Positions 30,797 through 40,779 of a stretch of 64,000 nt of DNA are shown here, piece by piece. The DNA comes from Gammaproteobacteria bacterium 54_18_T64 (lineage in GTDB: Bacteria > Pseudomonadota > Gammaproteobacteria > Pseudomonadales > Porticoccaceae): positions 1 through 64,000 of the forward strand of contig MAAU01000009.1 in NCBI GenBank assembly GCA_002162825.1. The letters run 5' to 3'. Position numbers and translations under genes: made by a program. How positions within the stretch are numbered: the stretch's first letter is position 1; each line of letters begins with the position of its first letter. Under the pieces are notes generated by a model that was given only the letters and a program-made list of their open reading frames with translations, made no database searches and had not been told where the DNA came from.

Positions 30797-31876
30797 CTAG
30801 CCAGCGGGCTGACAGCCAGCATCTGAGCTAGCGCTAACCACGGCCTGCGCCTGCAATTCTTCAAGTGCCTGCCAGACCTCGGCGACGCCAATGGTTTTCA
30901 TACACTGGGCCTGCTCACCGCTATAGTCCGCAGTATCACAGCGCTGCTTATAGCAGGGAGTACAGGTAAAACCTGTGGCTCGCAGGTGACGTGTCCAGGC
31001 TCCCGTCGCACCGATCAAATGGGGGTCAGTCGCCCCGTACAGGGTCACCGTGGGTACATCGAGGGCAGCTGCGACGTGGGCCAGGCCGGTATCAACACAA
31101 ACGGCACCCGCGCTAGCCACCAAGACACCGGCAAGCTCCCCCAAACTCAGCCGCGGCAACACCGTACAATGCCCATAGCCCGCGGCAATGTGCTCGGCCT
31201 GCTCCCTCTCCCGAGGTGAACCCCAGGGTAATAACACCGCGCAACCCTGCTCGCCGGCACGCTCAATCAGCTGGCGCCAGTGTTCATTCGACCAACGCTT
31301 ATTGGGCCAGCTGGCATTTTGCACAAAGACCAAAAAGGGCTCAGTCGGTAGCGACAAGGGTGCAGCGGGCCAGGCTCGAGACCCGAGGCCAAACTCCGGA
31401 GGCGTGGTTGGCAGGGGGTAATTTAAGGCCTTGGCAAGAAGTTGGCGCCAACGATCGACAGCCAATTGATCACGCGACACGGCATAGCGACGGCGATACG
31501 CCAGATGGGCGACCCACTCACTGACCGAGCGACTATCCGGCCCATGCTTTATGCCCCGAGCTAGGCGGGTGACCAGGGCGCTTTTCCAGTTGGTTTGCGC
31601 ATCGATGACGGCATCGTAGTGACTGCTGCGCAAATCATTCACGAAGGCAGACAATTCGCCGCGCCGCCATACCTGGCGCAATTGTGCCCGCCAGCGGCGA
31701 TGGGCCGTGGTCAACGTGCGCCGCACTGCGGGATGCCATTGCGGGATTTCCGCGAAAGACTCGTCGACCACCCAATCGAAATGGATGTCGGGATAGGCTT
31801 TTTGGGCATCACTAAGTGCAGGCAGGGCCTGCACCAAATCACCCATCGATGTCAGTTTGACGAGCAAAACCTTCAT
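30797..31876 (-). CDS. waaC: Lipopolysaccharide heptosyltransferase I
   Basis: MKVLLVKLTSMGDLVQALPALSDAQ, FDWVVDESFAEIPQWHPAV, VDTGLAHVAAALDVPTVTLYGATDP. Confidence 0.95.
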   Translation of the reverse strand: MKVLLVKLTSMGDLVQALPALSDAQKAYPDIHFDWVVDESFAEIPQWHPAVRRTLTTAHRRWRAQLRQVWRRGELSAFVNDLRSSHYDAVIDAQTNWKSALVTRLARGIKHGPDSRSVSEWVAHLAYRRRYAVSRDQLAVDRWRQLLAKALNYPLPTTPPEFGLGSRAWPAAPLSLPTEPFLVFVQNASWPNKRWSNEHWRQLIERAGEQGCAVLLPWGSPREREQAEHIAAGYGHCTVLPRLSLGELAGVLVASAGAVCVDTGLAHVAAALDVPTVTLYGATDPHLIGATGAWTRHLRATGFTCTPCYKQRCDTADYSGEQAQCMKTIGVAEVWQALEELQAQAVVSASSDAGCQPAG

Positions 31877-31956
31877 GAATGAGAGCTTTGATGACTTAGC
31901 GGCGAGACAGACGGGCCTGATTCAAACATTGAGCGGAGTTTTTCCTGAGTTACGGG

Positions 31957-32595
31957 TCAAGCCGGGACGCTGGCGCTGCGGGAAAAGAGTTTTTTGAGTT
32001 TGGCGCTAAGACCGTGAAAGAACTGATGCTTGCCCTTCGCCGCTTCGCCAATGAGATAGTTCATCTGTATCGACAAGCGCTTGCCCACCACCGGCTTGTG
32101 GCCGTGCCAGCAGTTATCCGTCACCTTAAAGGCCATTAGGGTGCCGGCGCTGGGGGGTACCTCTTCGACAAAATTTTCAATATCCTCACCATCGCGCAGT
32201 ACTCGCAAATTGCCGCCCTCGGCCTCCCAACTATCGTTCAAATACAAGAGTACGGTAACCACCTTGGTCTTCGAGTCGGTATGGATACGCCCGTCCTTTT
32301 CGCGCATCACCCCTCGCACCGTGGTCAGAGTAGGAAAACCATCGAGATTGAGAGCAAATTTTTCAGCCACCACCGCACGAAACTTTTCACTCTGCAATTC
32401 TTGAAGTAGCGCCTGATAAGCCTCCCCCCCTGTCACCTCAGCAACGGGAATACTGCCCGGGTGCTGAATATCGGGGAAATCTTGTAGCACTGCCGCCAGG
32501 GCCTCGCCCCGCACAAAACCGGGCACCACGAGATAGGGGTAGGGGTCTGTTCTAAGGCGCTCGTTACGGAATATATCTAACTCAAGCATGGGCAC
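31957..32595 (-). CDS. 2OG-Fe(II) oxygenase family protein
   Basis: HxD motif (GRIHTDSKTKVVTVLLYLN) and distal His/Arg region (CWHGHKPVVGKRLSIQMNYL). Confidence 0.82.
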   Translation of the reverse strand: MPMLELDIFRNERLRTDPYPYLVVPGFVRGEALAAVLQDFPDIQHPGSIPVAEVTGGEAYQALLQELQSEKFRAVVAEKFALNLDGFPTLTTVRGVMREKDGRIHTDSKTKVVTVLLYLNDSWEAEGGNLRVLRDGEDIENFVEEVPPSAGTLMAFKVTDNCWHGHKPVVGKRLSIQMNYLIGEAAKGKHQFFHGLSAKLKKLFSRSASVPA

Positions 32596-32840
32596 AAACT
32601 CTGAGCAGCTGAAAGCCGGACTATGCTACCACAGCCCGGCTAAGCGCCCCACTCCCTGTGGTCTCTAGCGCTAAATTTCCCGCCATAACACGGCCGGTAG
32701 AAGTTACTACCCCAGCAAGTACTCCGACAGGGAGAAAATGAAACCATCTAGACAAACAGTCTCACTCATTCACGCCCTGTATCGCGTCCAAGTCATTGGG
32801 TATACTCATTATCAAAATTGCGTGAAGGGATTCCCAAGGG

Positions 32841-33926
32841 GTGACAAAATTAAGCAGTCAAAGCTCCGCGCCGGCAAGCTATCGTCTCGAGCTACGGACC
32901 CCGCTGGTGCTGCTGATGACAACGAAGCATATGGGCAATTTACTCGTTGCCCTGCATTGTGTGCAAGAAATCGTCAACGCCAGCAGGGGGCAAAGCCTCG
33001 TCGTTATCGATGAGAGCTATCGCGACATCATCGAAGCCGCCACCGGCATCGGTAAAGTACTCTACTACCCACGCCAACGATTAAAAATCGCCAGCCTCAG
33101 AGCCAAGGCGAAACTGCTTTATGACTTTTACCGGCAACTGCGCCAGCATCAGGCCACCTTGTTACTCGACTTCGACGGCCAGGGTCAGGCCTCAACCATC
33201 ACCCAGCTATCGGGAATCCATCAGCGCATTGGACCCGTCGATGCGCGACGCGGCAAGGGCGTCTACAGCCAACAACTGGCCGATATTGAACGCCCGCCCC
33301 ATCGCTTTAACGACTATGCGCAATTTCTAACCACCTTCCTCGGGCAAACACCCAAACCCCAGTACCTCCGCTTAAGCGAAGACCCCGTCAAGGCCGGCGA
33401 CTTTGCGACAATGCTGAAAAAACACGGGCTTGCCCCCCTCAAGCCCTATGTCTGTATTCACGTTGGCGCCACCAAAGCCTATAAACAATGGCCCATTGAG
33501 CACTACGCCGAAATCGCCGACTGGCTAGCGGATCAGGATCAGCAGGTAGTTTTTATTGGCGCCGGAGACTCGGATGCGGAGCGCGTGAGTAGGGTACAAG
33601 CCCAATGCCAGCAGCCACACCTTAACCTGTGCGAACAACTGAGTATTCGCCAGCTAATAGCTCTTTTCCAGCAATGCCAGTTTTTCCTGGGCAACGATAG
33701 CGGCCCCATGCACCTTGCCGCTGCGGCAGGTGCCACGGTGTACGCTATTTTCGGCCCCACTGGGGAGAATCGCTGGGGGCCACTGGGTCACAAGGCCAGA
33801 GTCATTAGAAACCCAATGGCCTGCGAGAGCAGCTGCTCGAAAAAACTCTGCCCCGTCAATCATCGCTGCATTAACACGCTTAGCGCCGCACAGGTAAAAG
33901 CCGTATTACAACGACACCCTTTCTAG
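32841..33926 (+). CDS. Glycosyltransferase family 9 (heptosyltransferase-like)
   Basis: KHMGNLLVALHCVQE, VCIHVGATKAYKQWPIEHYAEIADWL, FLGNDSGPMHLAAAAGATVYAIFGPTGENRWGP. Confidence 0.92.
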   Translation: MTKLSSQSSAPASYRLELRTPLVLLMTTKHMGNLLVALHCVQEIVNASRGQSLVVIDESYRDIIEAATGIGKVLYYPRQRLKIASLRAKAKLLYDFYRQLRQHQATLLLDFDGQGQASTITQLSGIHQRIGPVDARRGKGVYSQQLADIERPPHRFNDYAQFLTTFLGQTPKPQYLRLSEDPVKAGDFATMLKKHGLAPLKPYVCIHVGATKAYKQWPIEHYAEIADWLADQDQQVVFIGAGDSDAERVSRVQAQCQQPHLNLCEQLSIRQLIALFQQCQFFLGNDSGPMHLAAAAGATVYAIFGPTGENRWGPLGHKARVIRNPMACESSCSKKLCPVNHRCINTLSAAQVKAVLQRHPF

Positions 33927-34040
33927 CGCTTAGGGCAAAGGGCTCTGCCGTAAGGGGCTTACCTCCCCGAAGCAACAGGGCCTCCCATTAAGCCAGGACC
34001 TTGCCACGCCCTGGCGACGACAGACCCGAGAAATAACTTT

Positions 34041-35621
34041 ATGGTAGCTACCCCACTATTAGAGCGCTCGACGACAGCGCGGCAAAAATTCAAGCGCCAG
34101 GGACTAGCCATTTACAGCCTCAGCTGCGCCCTCAGCCTACTGCTCTTTTTTGCCTATGGCGCCATAGAGGGCACCCTCAACGACGATGGCATCAATTATA
34201 TTTACGCCGCTCACGCCCTGGCGGAAGGCCTACCAGAACAAGCAAAGAGCTATCGCCCAGAAACGCTGTTCTATAGCCAAATCACCCTCCTCTCCTCCCT
34301 CAGCGGACTCGAACTCTACACCAGTGCCCAGGTCCTCAGTCTTTTTTGGCAAGTTCTGCTAGGTGCGGGCTTTATTGCCATCGTGCGCTGCTTCGATACC
34401 TCGCTGCCAGGCCAGATCATCGCCCTGGCGGTATTTTTCAGTATCGCCAACCTCAATCATTTACGCCCCGACATTATTCGTGGCTTTGGCTTTTGGGCCC
34501 TGCAGTTGTGGGCTGTCTGGGCAGGCCTGAACCTGCTCAAGAGTAAAGCCTGGCGCTTTGCTCTGCTCTGGCTAGGCCTCAGCACCGCGGCAACACTCTA
34601 CCGTGTCGAGGGCACGGTCTACCTCTTGCTAATCCCTCTTTTAGCCCTGTTACAAAGGCTATTTACTGGGGAATTCGGGGTCAATAAAGGATTAAACTTA
34701 GTCGGCCTGATGATTGTTCTGGCAGCACTGGTTTATCTAGTTGCTCCCCCTGAACAACAGCGGTCAAGCGCTGATCAAGAACAATTGCTAACGACACAAG
34801 GTTTCTCTGCGACGGATAAATTGCACAAGGAACTGACCACGCTCAGACTCGCCGCTGAAAATTTTAGTCGGCTCAAGAACAATATCCGCGAAATAATGCC
34901 CAGCAAATGGGCTCAGCGCAGTGTCAATGACCTGCTGATTGGCGGTTTTATTTTTCATCTATTACTGACCATCATCAGCACCACCAACACCCCCCTGCTG
35001 GCCCTGTCCCTTTATCGCAGCAATATTAAACGCCCCATACTCAGCGACCCCCAGCACAAACTGTTGGCAAGCTACATCCTGATCGGGTTTATTGTCGGCC
35101 TAGTCAGTGTCTACAATAAATTTTTTATCAGCCAGCGCTATATTATGCTCACGGCAATTCTGCTCTGCATCCCCGTCACATTGCTGTTAAGTCAAACGTA
35201 TCAACGCCTGGCTAAGTCCCATCAAAGCGCTCCACGCCCCTGGAAATATCTCATCTTCGCCCTACCCCTACTCATCTGCCTCTATCCACTGAGCCGGCAA
35301 AATGATGACAAACTCTATATCCAGGAAGCAGCTCACTGGGTCCAAGAAAACCTGGGTGACGAGCATAAGATCTATTTTAACGAGCAGAAAGTCGCCTTTT
35401 ACACCGCAGATTACGCCAACGACAGCTTTAAAAAACCCTATAAAAGCATAGAAAGTTTACTGCGCGAGGGTTATCAATATGCTGTATTGTACGGCCGTAA
35501 GAGCGCAGATAAGCAGCCACTACAAGAGAGTCTGCGGGAGCGGGAGCTGCTACTAAAAACCTTCCAGAACAGTCGAGGTCGCTCGGTCCATGTCTATAAA
35601 CTGCCGATACCACGCCCTTAG
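34041..35621 (+). CDS. Polytopic membrane protein, PMT/ArnT-like glycosyltransferase-type (tentative)
   Basis: Many TM segments; acidic first loop NDDGINYIYAAHALAEGLPEQAKSY resembles the GT-C acidic motif; LPS-core gene context. Confidence 0.6.
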   Translation: MVATPLLERSTTARQKFKRQGLAIYSLSCALSLLLFFAYGAIEGTLNDDGINYIYAAHALAEGLPEQAKSYRPETLFYSQITLLSSLSGLELYTSAQVLSLFWQVLLGAGFIAIVRCFDTSLPGQIIALAVFFSIANLNHLRPDIIRGFGFWALQLWAVWAGLNLLKSKAWRFALLWLGLSTAATLYRVEGTVYLLLIPLLALLQRLFTGEFGVNKGLNLVGLMIVLAALVYLVAPPEQQRSSADQEQLLTTQGFSATDKLHKELTTLRLAAENFSRLKNNIREIMPSKWAQRSVNDLLIGGFIFHLLLTIISTTNTPLLALSLYRSNIKRPILSDPQHKLLASYILIGFIVGLVSVYNKFFISQRYIMLTAILLCIPVTLLLSQTYQRLAKSHQSAPRPWKYLIFALPLLICLYPLSRQNDDKLYIQEAAHWVQENLGDEHKIYFNEQKVAFYTADYANDSFKKPYKSIESLLREGYQYAVLYGRKSADKQPLQESLRERELLLKTFQNSRGRSVHVYKLPIPRP

Positions 35622-35698
35622 CCCAGCGCTGCCAGACCCAATAGATCACGCTGCAGATCACACGATCCCTTCATCGCCACCCTCTACGGTAAGTAATA

Positions 35699-36547
35699 AT
35701 GCCCCGCAAATACCGTGATTTTACCTTCGAGAGCGCTGGGCGCTGGCGTTTTTATCGGAATAAAACACTAGAGCTTAGCGAAGCCCTAAGCTCAGTTGGC
35801 TCTGAAGTGCCAGCGACCCATCTGCTAAGCGAGCGACAGGAGATAGCCGCTTCACAACACTCCCATGTCTGTCGAGCAGTACTGAGCAATGGTGGCGAGG
35901 CCCTTAGCGTCTACCTCAAGGGCATGGCTTTCAAATCCCCCCGCGATGCCATCAAGCAACAACTCGGTAAAAGTCGCGCTATTAAAGCCTTTGAAGCAGA
36001 GCAACTACTGCAGTCCCTCGGGTTCACCACGCCAACCACTCTACTCACGGGATGGCGGCAACGGCTCTTTTACAAGGATAGTTTTTTTACCCTCAGCGCG
36101 GCGCTGAGCGATTACGATGACCTCTACACCACAGTGGCCCAACTCGGGGAACAAACAAACTCACAAAAGAGGGCTTTCATCGAGCAATTTGCCGAAATTA
36201 TTGCCCGCATGCACAGAAAAAATATCGGCCACGGCGATCTGCGCGCAGGCAATGTCATGTGCCGGCATGCCGGGGGCTGGCAATTCGCATTTATCGACAA
36301 CGAGCGCACTCGACAGTATATAAAGCTACCGGAAAATATACGCATTAAAAACCTGGTCCAGCTAAACCTCCTGCTCAGCCCCGTCATTTCCAGGACTGAC
36401 AGACAGCGATTTTTCAATCACTATTCGAGATTTTGCTATGGGCAAACTAACAAAGAGCTGCTCGGCAAAGTCATCGCAAAGACCCGCAAGCGGCTTAAAA
36501 TAATGCTGGCGAAAGAGAAAATAGAGGCCACTGATTTATGGCTATAG
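35699..36547 (+). CDS. WaaP/Kdo-kinase-like LPS core kinase
   Basis: Kinase-like catalytic loop IGHGDLRAGNVMC and FIDNERT; LPS-core context. Confidence 0.78.
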   Translation: MPRKYRDFTFESAGRWRFYRNKTLELSEALSSVGSEVPATHLLSERQEIAASQHSHVCRAVLSNGGEALSVYLKGMAFKSPRDAIKQQLGKSRAIKAFEAEQLLQSLGFTTPTTLLTGWRQRLFYKDSFFTLSAALSDYDDLYTTVAQLGEQTNSQKRAFIEQFAEIIARMHRKNIGHGDLRAGNVMCRHAGGWQFAFIDNERTRQYIKLPENIRIKNLVQLNLLLSPVISRTDRQRFFNHYSRFCYGQTNKELLGKVIAKTRKRLKIMLAKEKIEATDLWL

Positions 36548-37311
36548 CAGGCGAGAAGAACAAATATCGCGCCATCGTCAAACAGCAATTGGGCGATGCC
36601 GAACTCTTTGAAAGCATCAATTCGACACAGATCAGCCCCCCCTATCGCATCAAGGGCACAATGTCTCGAAATGCATTCGGCGATACAACGGCGAACATTA
36701 TCGACGGCATTGACTCGCTGTTAGAAAGTGGCGACATTATTAAAACAGACCGGGCAACCACGGTTGCCAAAACAAGGATCTCTGACCGCGATGTCATTAT
36801 CAAACGCTACAATAATCAGGGCTTTTTAAATTCACTAAAATACACACTGGCTGGCTCTCGAGCCAGACGGGTATGGCGTGAAACCCACTTACTACAACAA
36901 CTGAATATTGCCACGCCCACTGCCCTGGGCTACTTTGACGTGCTACATAAGGGAAGGGTCATACGCTCCTATTTGATCAACGAGTTCTGCCCGGAGCCTA
37001 TTCTGCACTACCTGCTGCTCGACAAGCTCATCCCCATCAACGACTGGCCAAAAATCGTAGGATTAGTGCGCGAGCTGCTGTGTGATCTACACGGCAAGGG
37101 TGTTACTCACGGCGATATAAAGCACTCCAACATCATTTATGAACGGGGAAAACTTATTTTGATAGACCTGGATTCGCTAATCATCCATCGCACCACAAAG
37201 TCCCTGCAACGGCATATAAAGAAAGATCTGTCGGCATTTGAGCGAAAAATAAACTCGGATCCCGAGGAATATATAAAAAGAAAAAAGATCGAATTAAATA
37301 TTAGCGATTAA
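36538..37311 (+). CDS. LPS core kinase-like protein (WaaY/RIO-type fold)
   Basis: VTHGDIKHSNIIYERGKLILIDLDSLI catalytic loop; VIIKRYNNQG; overlaps the upstream kinase gene by 10 nt. Confidence 0.8.
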   Translation: MAIAGEKNKYRAIVKQQLGDAELFESINSTQISPPYRIKGTMSRNAFGDTTANIIDGIDSLLESGDIIKTDRATTVAKTRISDRDVIIKRYNNQGFLNSLKYTLAGSRARRVWRETHLLQQLNIATPTALGYFDVLHKGRVIRSYLINEFCPEPILHYLLLDKLIPINDWPKIVGLVRELLCDLHGKGVTHGDIKHSNIIYERGKLILIDLDSLIIHRTTKSLQRHIKKDLSAFERKINSDPEEYIKRKKIELNISD

Positions 37312-37745
37312 ATCTTTCTCATATACGGCTCAAAGCGCGAGGCATAAATTGTTTTTGCCGGAACATCTTTCAAAACAGTTGCCCCCGCACCAATAATGGC
37401 GTCATCACCGACCGTCACATTGCCAAGAATAATCACACCAGGGCCTATCTGCACCCTGTCACCAATCACGGGATAGCCGCCATCGAGATTGCCCAGGGTA
37501 ACGTTATGGCGAATATTACATTGCTCGCCAATTTTCACCTTGCTGCCGATTACCAGGCCAACCGGATGCCAAATTATCGTGGATTTTGGAATCTTGGAAA
37601 TATTCATATCACACGAGGTCAGCAAACGAAAATCCCAACCACGGGCAATCACCACCAACAGATCCCGGATAAAGTTTCGAAAGCGTTTAATCTTGTGTAA
37701 AAGAGGTCTTATTATTTTTCGGTAAATCGACATAAGCAAGTCCAC
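37308..37745 (-). CDS. Hexapeptide-repeat transferase (serine O-acetyltransferase-like)
   Basis: Left-handed beta-helix repeats: VIGSKVKIGEQCNIRHNVTLG...PVIGDRVQIGPGVIILGNVTVGDDAIIGAGATVLKDVPA. Confidence 0.88.
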   Translation of the reverse strand: MDLLMSIYRKIIRPLLHKIKRFRNFIRDLLVVIARGWDFRLLTSCDMNISKIPKSTIIWHPVGLVIGSKVKIGEQCNIRHNVTLGNLDGGYPVIGDRVQIGPGVIILGNVTVGDDAIIGAGATVLKDVPAKTIYASRFEPYMRKI

Positions 37746-37753
37746 TGTAAATA

Positions 37754-38578
37754 CTACGTAAAAGGCAATACTGGCAAGCGCTTAAAATCCCTACGATACA
37801 ATTGTATTGCGCGCTTTGTCACACTATCAAGCAGCACATCATGACTACTAAAGATTTCACGCAGAGGCATATCGAAATAAATCTTTAAAAAAAGATAGAC
37901 ATCCTTTTTTGTCAGACCAATATCCAGTGATGAAAAATAAATACTGGCGATATCTTTCACCAGCCAGCGGCGCGGCACCACCGCCCTCATTTGAGCGCGA
38001 TGCAAATCGACGAGAAAGAGCCGAGGATCCTGCTTGGCCTTGTCCGGATCCGATGACAAGTCGAGCAAAAAATGACAAATATACAAGTCGCGATGGTTAA
38101 TCCCAGCACCGTGAATCGTCCGCGCTATCATCGCCACCTTACGGATTAAGGCCCGCCGCTCACTGGTTGCCGGCGGCTTACTCGGCCACTGTTCCGCGTA
38201 TTGCGCCAAACTCAAGGTATTACTTAATTCTTCGGTGACCAGAAAAGAAAGTTTTTTTGCAGGATTATGGCCTTTACAACCATAGGCCAGAGCCTTCAAG
38301 GAATCGAGCCCCAACTCGTGAACACGATTAATGGCCAGCCATTCATTCGAGGCCCCGGTGACGGGCATTTTCAATTGTAGAAAATTTTTAATAATTTCTC
38401 GCCAGCCAATACCGGTATGCATCTTGCGATAATAGGTTTTTCCCGCCAGCTGAAACTTCAGGGTTTGACGCCCCTCCTTATCGCGAACCACCTCACCATC
38501 CACCGCTTGCAACAAAGCAAACACATCTTTATCGCGCCAGAGTTCTTGCAGTTCACCCCGGAGAATTAGTTCAGACAC
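37754..38578 (-). CDS. waaP: LPS core heptose(I) kinase
   Basis: KTYYRKMHTGIGWREIIKNFLQLKMPVTGASNEWLAI, INHRDLYICHFLLD, LFLVDLHRAQMR. Confidence 0.95.
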   Translation of the reverse strand: MSELILRGELQELWRDKDVFALLQAVDGEVVRDKEGRQTLKFQLAGKTYYRKMHTGIGWREIIKNFLQLKMPVTGASNEWLAINRVHELGLDSLKALAYGCKGHNPAKKLSFLVTEELSNTLSLAQYAEQWPSKPPATSERRALIRKVAMIARTIHGAGINHRDLYICHFLLDLSSDPDKAKQDPRLFLVDLHRAQMRAVVPRRWLVKDIASIYFSSLDIGLTKKDVYLFLKIYFDMPLREIFSSHDVLLDSVTKRAIQLYRRDFKRLPVLPFT

Positions 38579-39726
38579 TGGCTCGCACTCTTTTCATCAG
38601 CAAGTTTTTCCATAATATCGATAGCTACCTGGGGGCGACTATAAACATCACTCGTCGCGGCAAAATTTTTACCCTTTTGATGCCACTGATCTCCCGACAC
38701 GGTGAGAGCTCGAACAATCGCGGTAACATAATCATCGGCGTTAAAGGGGCTCGTTATTACCGCGCCCATCTCCCCATCTCGCACATAGTGAGCATAGCCA
38801 CAGACATCACTCGCCACCACCGGCAAACCGGCGATCATGGCTTCGAGCAAAGCATTGCCGGTATTTTCTTTATAGGCGGGATGCAGCAGCACATCGGCCG
38901 CCTGCAATAAATTGGGCACATCATCGCGGCCGCCGAGAAAACGTACGCGCTCAACTAAGCCAAGCTTTTGCGCCTGGCGAACAAATGACTCTCGCTTGTC
39001 ATCACCCACTACCAGTAATACGCCATCCACTCCCTGCTCACACAGTGTATGCAAAGCGCTAATACTACGATCCAGGCCTTTGGTTTTATAACCGGAACCA
39101 AGGGCTAAAAAGCACTGTTGGTCGCCAGTTAAGCCCAGGTTCTCGCGAGTTGCGCGGCGAATCTCCCGCCAGTTTTCGGGAGCCACCCGATTAGTGGCAA
39201 TCCCCGGCGGCAAGGTATGAAAGCGATTTTCTGCCGTGCCGTGGCACTGTACAAAGCGCTTTCGCTCGGGGCGAGAAACCTCAAGAATTTGTGTTTTCGA
39301 GTCGGCAGCAAACACCGCTTGCTCAAGTTTTAAATAGGCTTTTGTGCGAGGCGCAAGACGATAGAAAAAGCCTCGTTCGCAATGTGCTTTATAGGAAAAA
39401 CAGGAATCGGCCGCGTAATACAAATCGAGTCCCGGCCACTTATTAAAACCAACCAGTAAATCGTGGCCCTTTAATTTCGGGCCTAGATCGGCGGCAAAAT
39501 TTTCCATACGCGCCGCATTATCCCAGCCTCGTGCAGGGATCACTTGTAGATCAATATCTTCCGGACACTCGCCCTGCCAGGCACTGCAATAAATAGTGAC
39601 GCCATGGCCACGTGTAATAGCCTCCAGGGCCATCGCCAGCATATTGCGCTGCAAGCCACCGAAGGGAAAATACTTGTAGAGTGCGAAGGCAAGCTTCAAG
39701 GGGGGTAGATCATTAGCACCGGCCAT
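38566..39726 (-). CDS. waaG: Glycosyltransferase family 4 (LPS core glucosyltransferase WaaG-like)
   Basis: KLAFALYKYFPFGGLQRNMLAMA, LLVVGDDKRESF, HPAYKENTGNALLEAMIAGLPVVASDVCGYAHYV. Confidence 0.93.
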   Translation of the reverse strand: MAGANDLPPLKLAFALYKYFPFGGLQRNMLAMALEAITRGHGVTIYCSAWQGECPEDIDLQVIPARGWDNAARMENFAADLGPKLKGHDLLVGFNKWPGLDLYYAADSCFSYKAHCERGFFYRLAPRTKAYLKLEQAVFAADSKTQILEVSRPERKRFVQCHGTAENRFHTLPPGIATNRVAPENWREIRRATRENLGLTGDQQCFLALGSGYKTKGLDRSISALHTLCEQGVDGVLLVVGDDKRESFVRQAQKLGLVERVRFLGGRDDVPNLLQAADVLLHPAYKENTGNALLEAMIAGLPVVASDVCGYAHYVRDGEMGAVITSPFNADDYVTAIVRALTVSGDQWHQKGKNFAATSDVYSRPQVAIDIMEKLADEKSASQCLN

Positions 39727-39729
39727 AAG

Positions 39730-40779
39730 TCAGGCTTGTTCGGGTACAGGGGTATCGACAAGCTTGTCCAGCGCCGCTACGACTCGATCTGGATCCAGCT
39801 CTACCAAACACTTTACATCCCCTCGCGGACACTCACGCTGAAAGCAGGGGCCGCAATCGACGGGTACCGACAACACTTCAACACAATCGCCCAACGGCGG
39901 CGTAAAGCCGGGGGAGGTGGAACCGTAAACCACCACCAGGGGTCGCGCCAATGCGGCGCTAATGTGCATTAAGCCCGAGTCGTTACTCACCACCGCAGCG
40001 GCCATGGAGAGTAAATCGATGGCTTCAGACAATTCGGTTTGCCCGGCGAGGTTGCGAATAAACGCAGCATTCGCGCCATCAATGGATGTCGCGATACTAT
40101 CGCCAACGCCGGCATCGCTATCGGAACCCATCAGCCAGACCTGCCAACCGCGCTCGAGCATGGTCTGGGCGACATGTTGGTAGTGAACCTCGGGCCAGCG
40201 CTTGGCGGGACCAAATTCGGCGCCGGGGCACAACGCCAGTACGGGCCGAGACAGATCGATTTCAAACTTATCCCGCAAGGCCGCCAGGGCCGATTCATCC
40301 ACTTGCAGATGGGGACGTGGCAGCTGAGTCGGTAGAGCTTTATCCTCGTCATAAGCCAGAGCGATGAAGCGCTCAATCATCAAGGGGTAGCGCTCTTTAT
40401 CGAGCAGGCGAATATCGTTGAGCAGGCCAAAGCGCATTTCACCGCGCCAGCCGACGCGCAGAGGAATGCCGGCAAAAGCGGGAATTAAGGCGGATTTTAA
40501 AGAATTGGGCAGCACATACGCTTCATCGTAAGCCTGCTTACGCAGCTGCTGCGCCAGGGCCCAGCGTTTGGGCAGAGCCAGTTCGCCGTGACCCACCGGC
40601 ATGGCAATGGCTCCGCTCACCTCGGGCATGCGTTCGAGTAGCGGGCGACTCCAGGCCGGGGCCAGCACGTCGATAATACAGTTGGGGGCTAGTTGTTTAA
40701 GGCTGGTAAATAACGTTTGCGCCATCACCATATCGCCGACCCAGGAAGGGCCGACGATCAGTATTTTTTTACTATTAAT
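39730..40779 (-). CDS. waaF: Lipopolysaccharide heptosyltransferase II; proposed non-canonical ATT start at 40779 (first ATG at 40731)
   Basis: FGPAKRWPEVHYQHVAQ, VSNDSGLMHISAALARPLVVVYGSTSPGFTPP. In-frame upstream codons encode KKILIVGPSWVGD, the expected WaaF N-terminus. Confidence 0.88.
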   Translation of the reverse strand: MNSKKILIVGPSWVGDMVMAQTLFTSLKQLAPNCIIDVLAPAWSRPLLERMPEVSGAIAMPVGHGELALPKRWALAQQLRKQAYDEAYVLPNSLKSALIPAFAGIPLRVGWRGEMRFGLLNDIRLLDKERYPLMIERFIALAYDEDKALPTQLPRPHLQVDESALAALRDKFEIDLSRPVLALCPGAEFGPAKRWPEVHYQHVAQTMLERGWQVWLMGSDSDAGVGDSIATSIDGANAAFIRNLAGQTELSEAIDLLSMAAAVVSNDSGLMHISAALARPLVVVYGSTSPGFTPPLGDCVEVLSVPVDCGPCFQRECPRGDVKCLVELDPDRVVAALDKLVDTPVPEQA

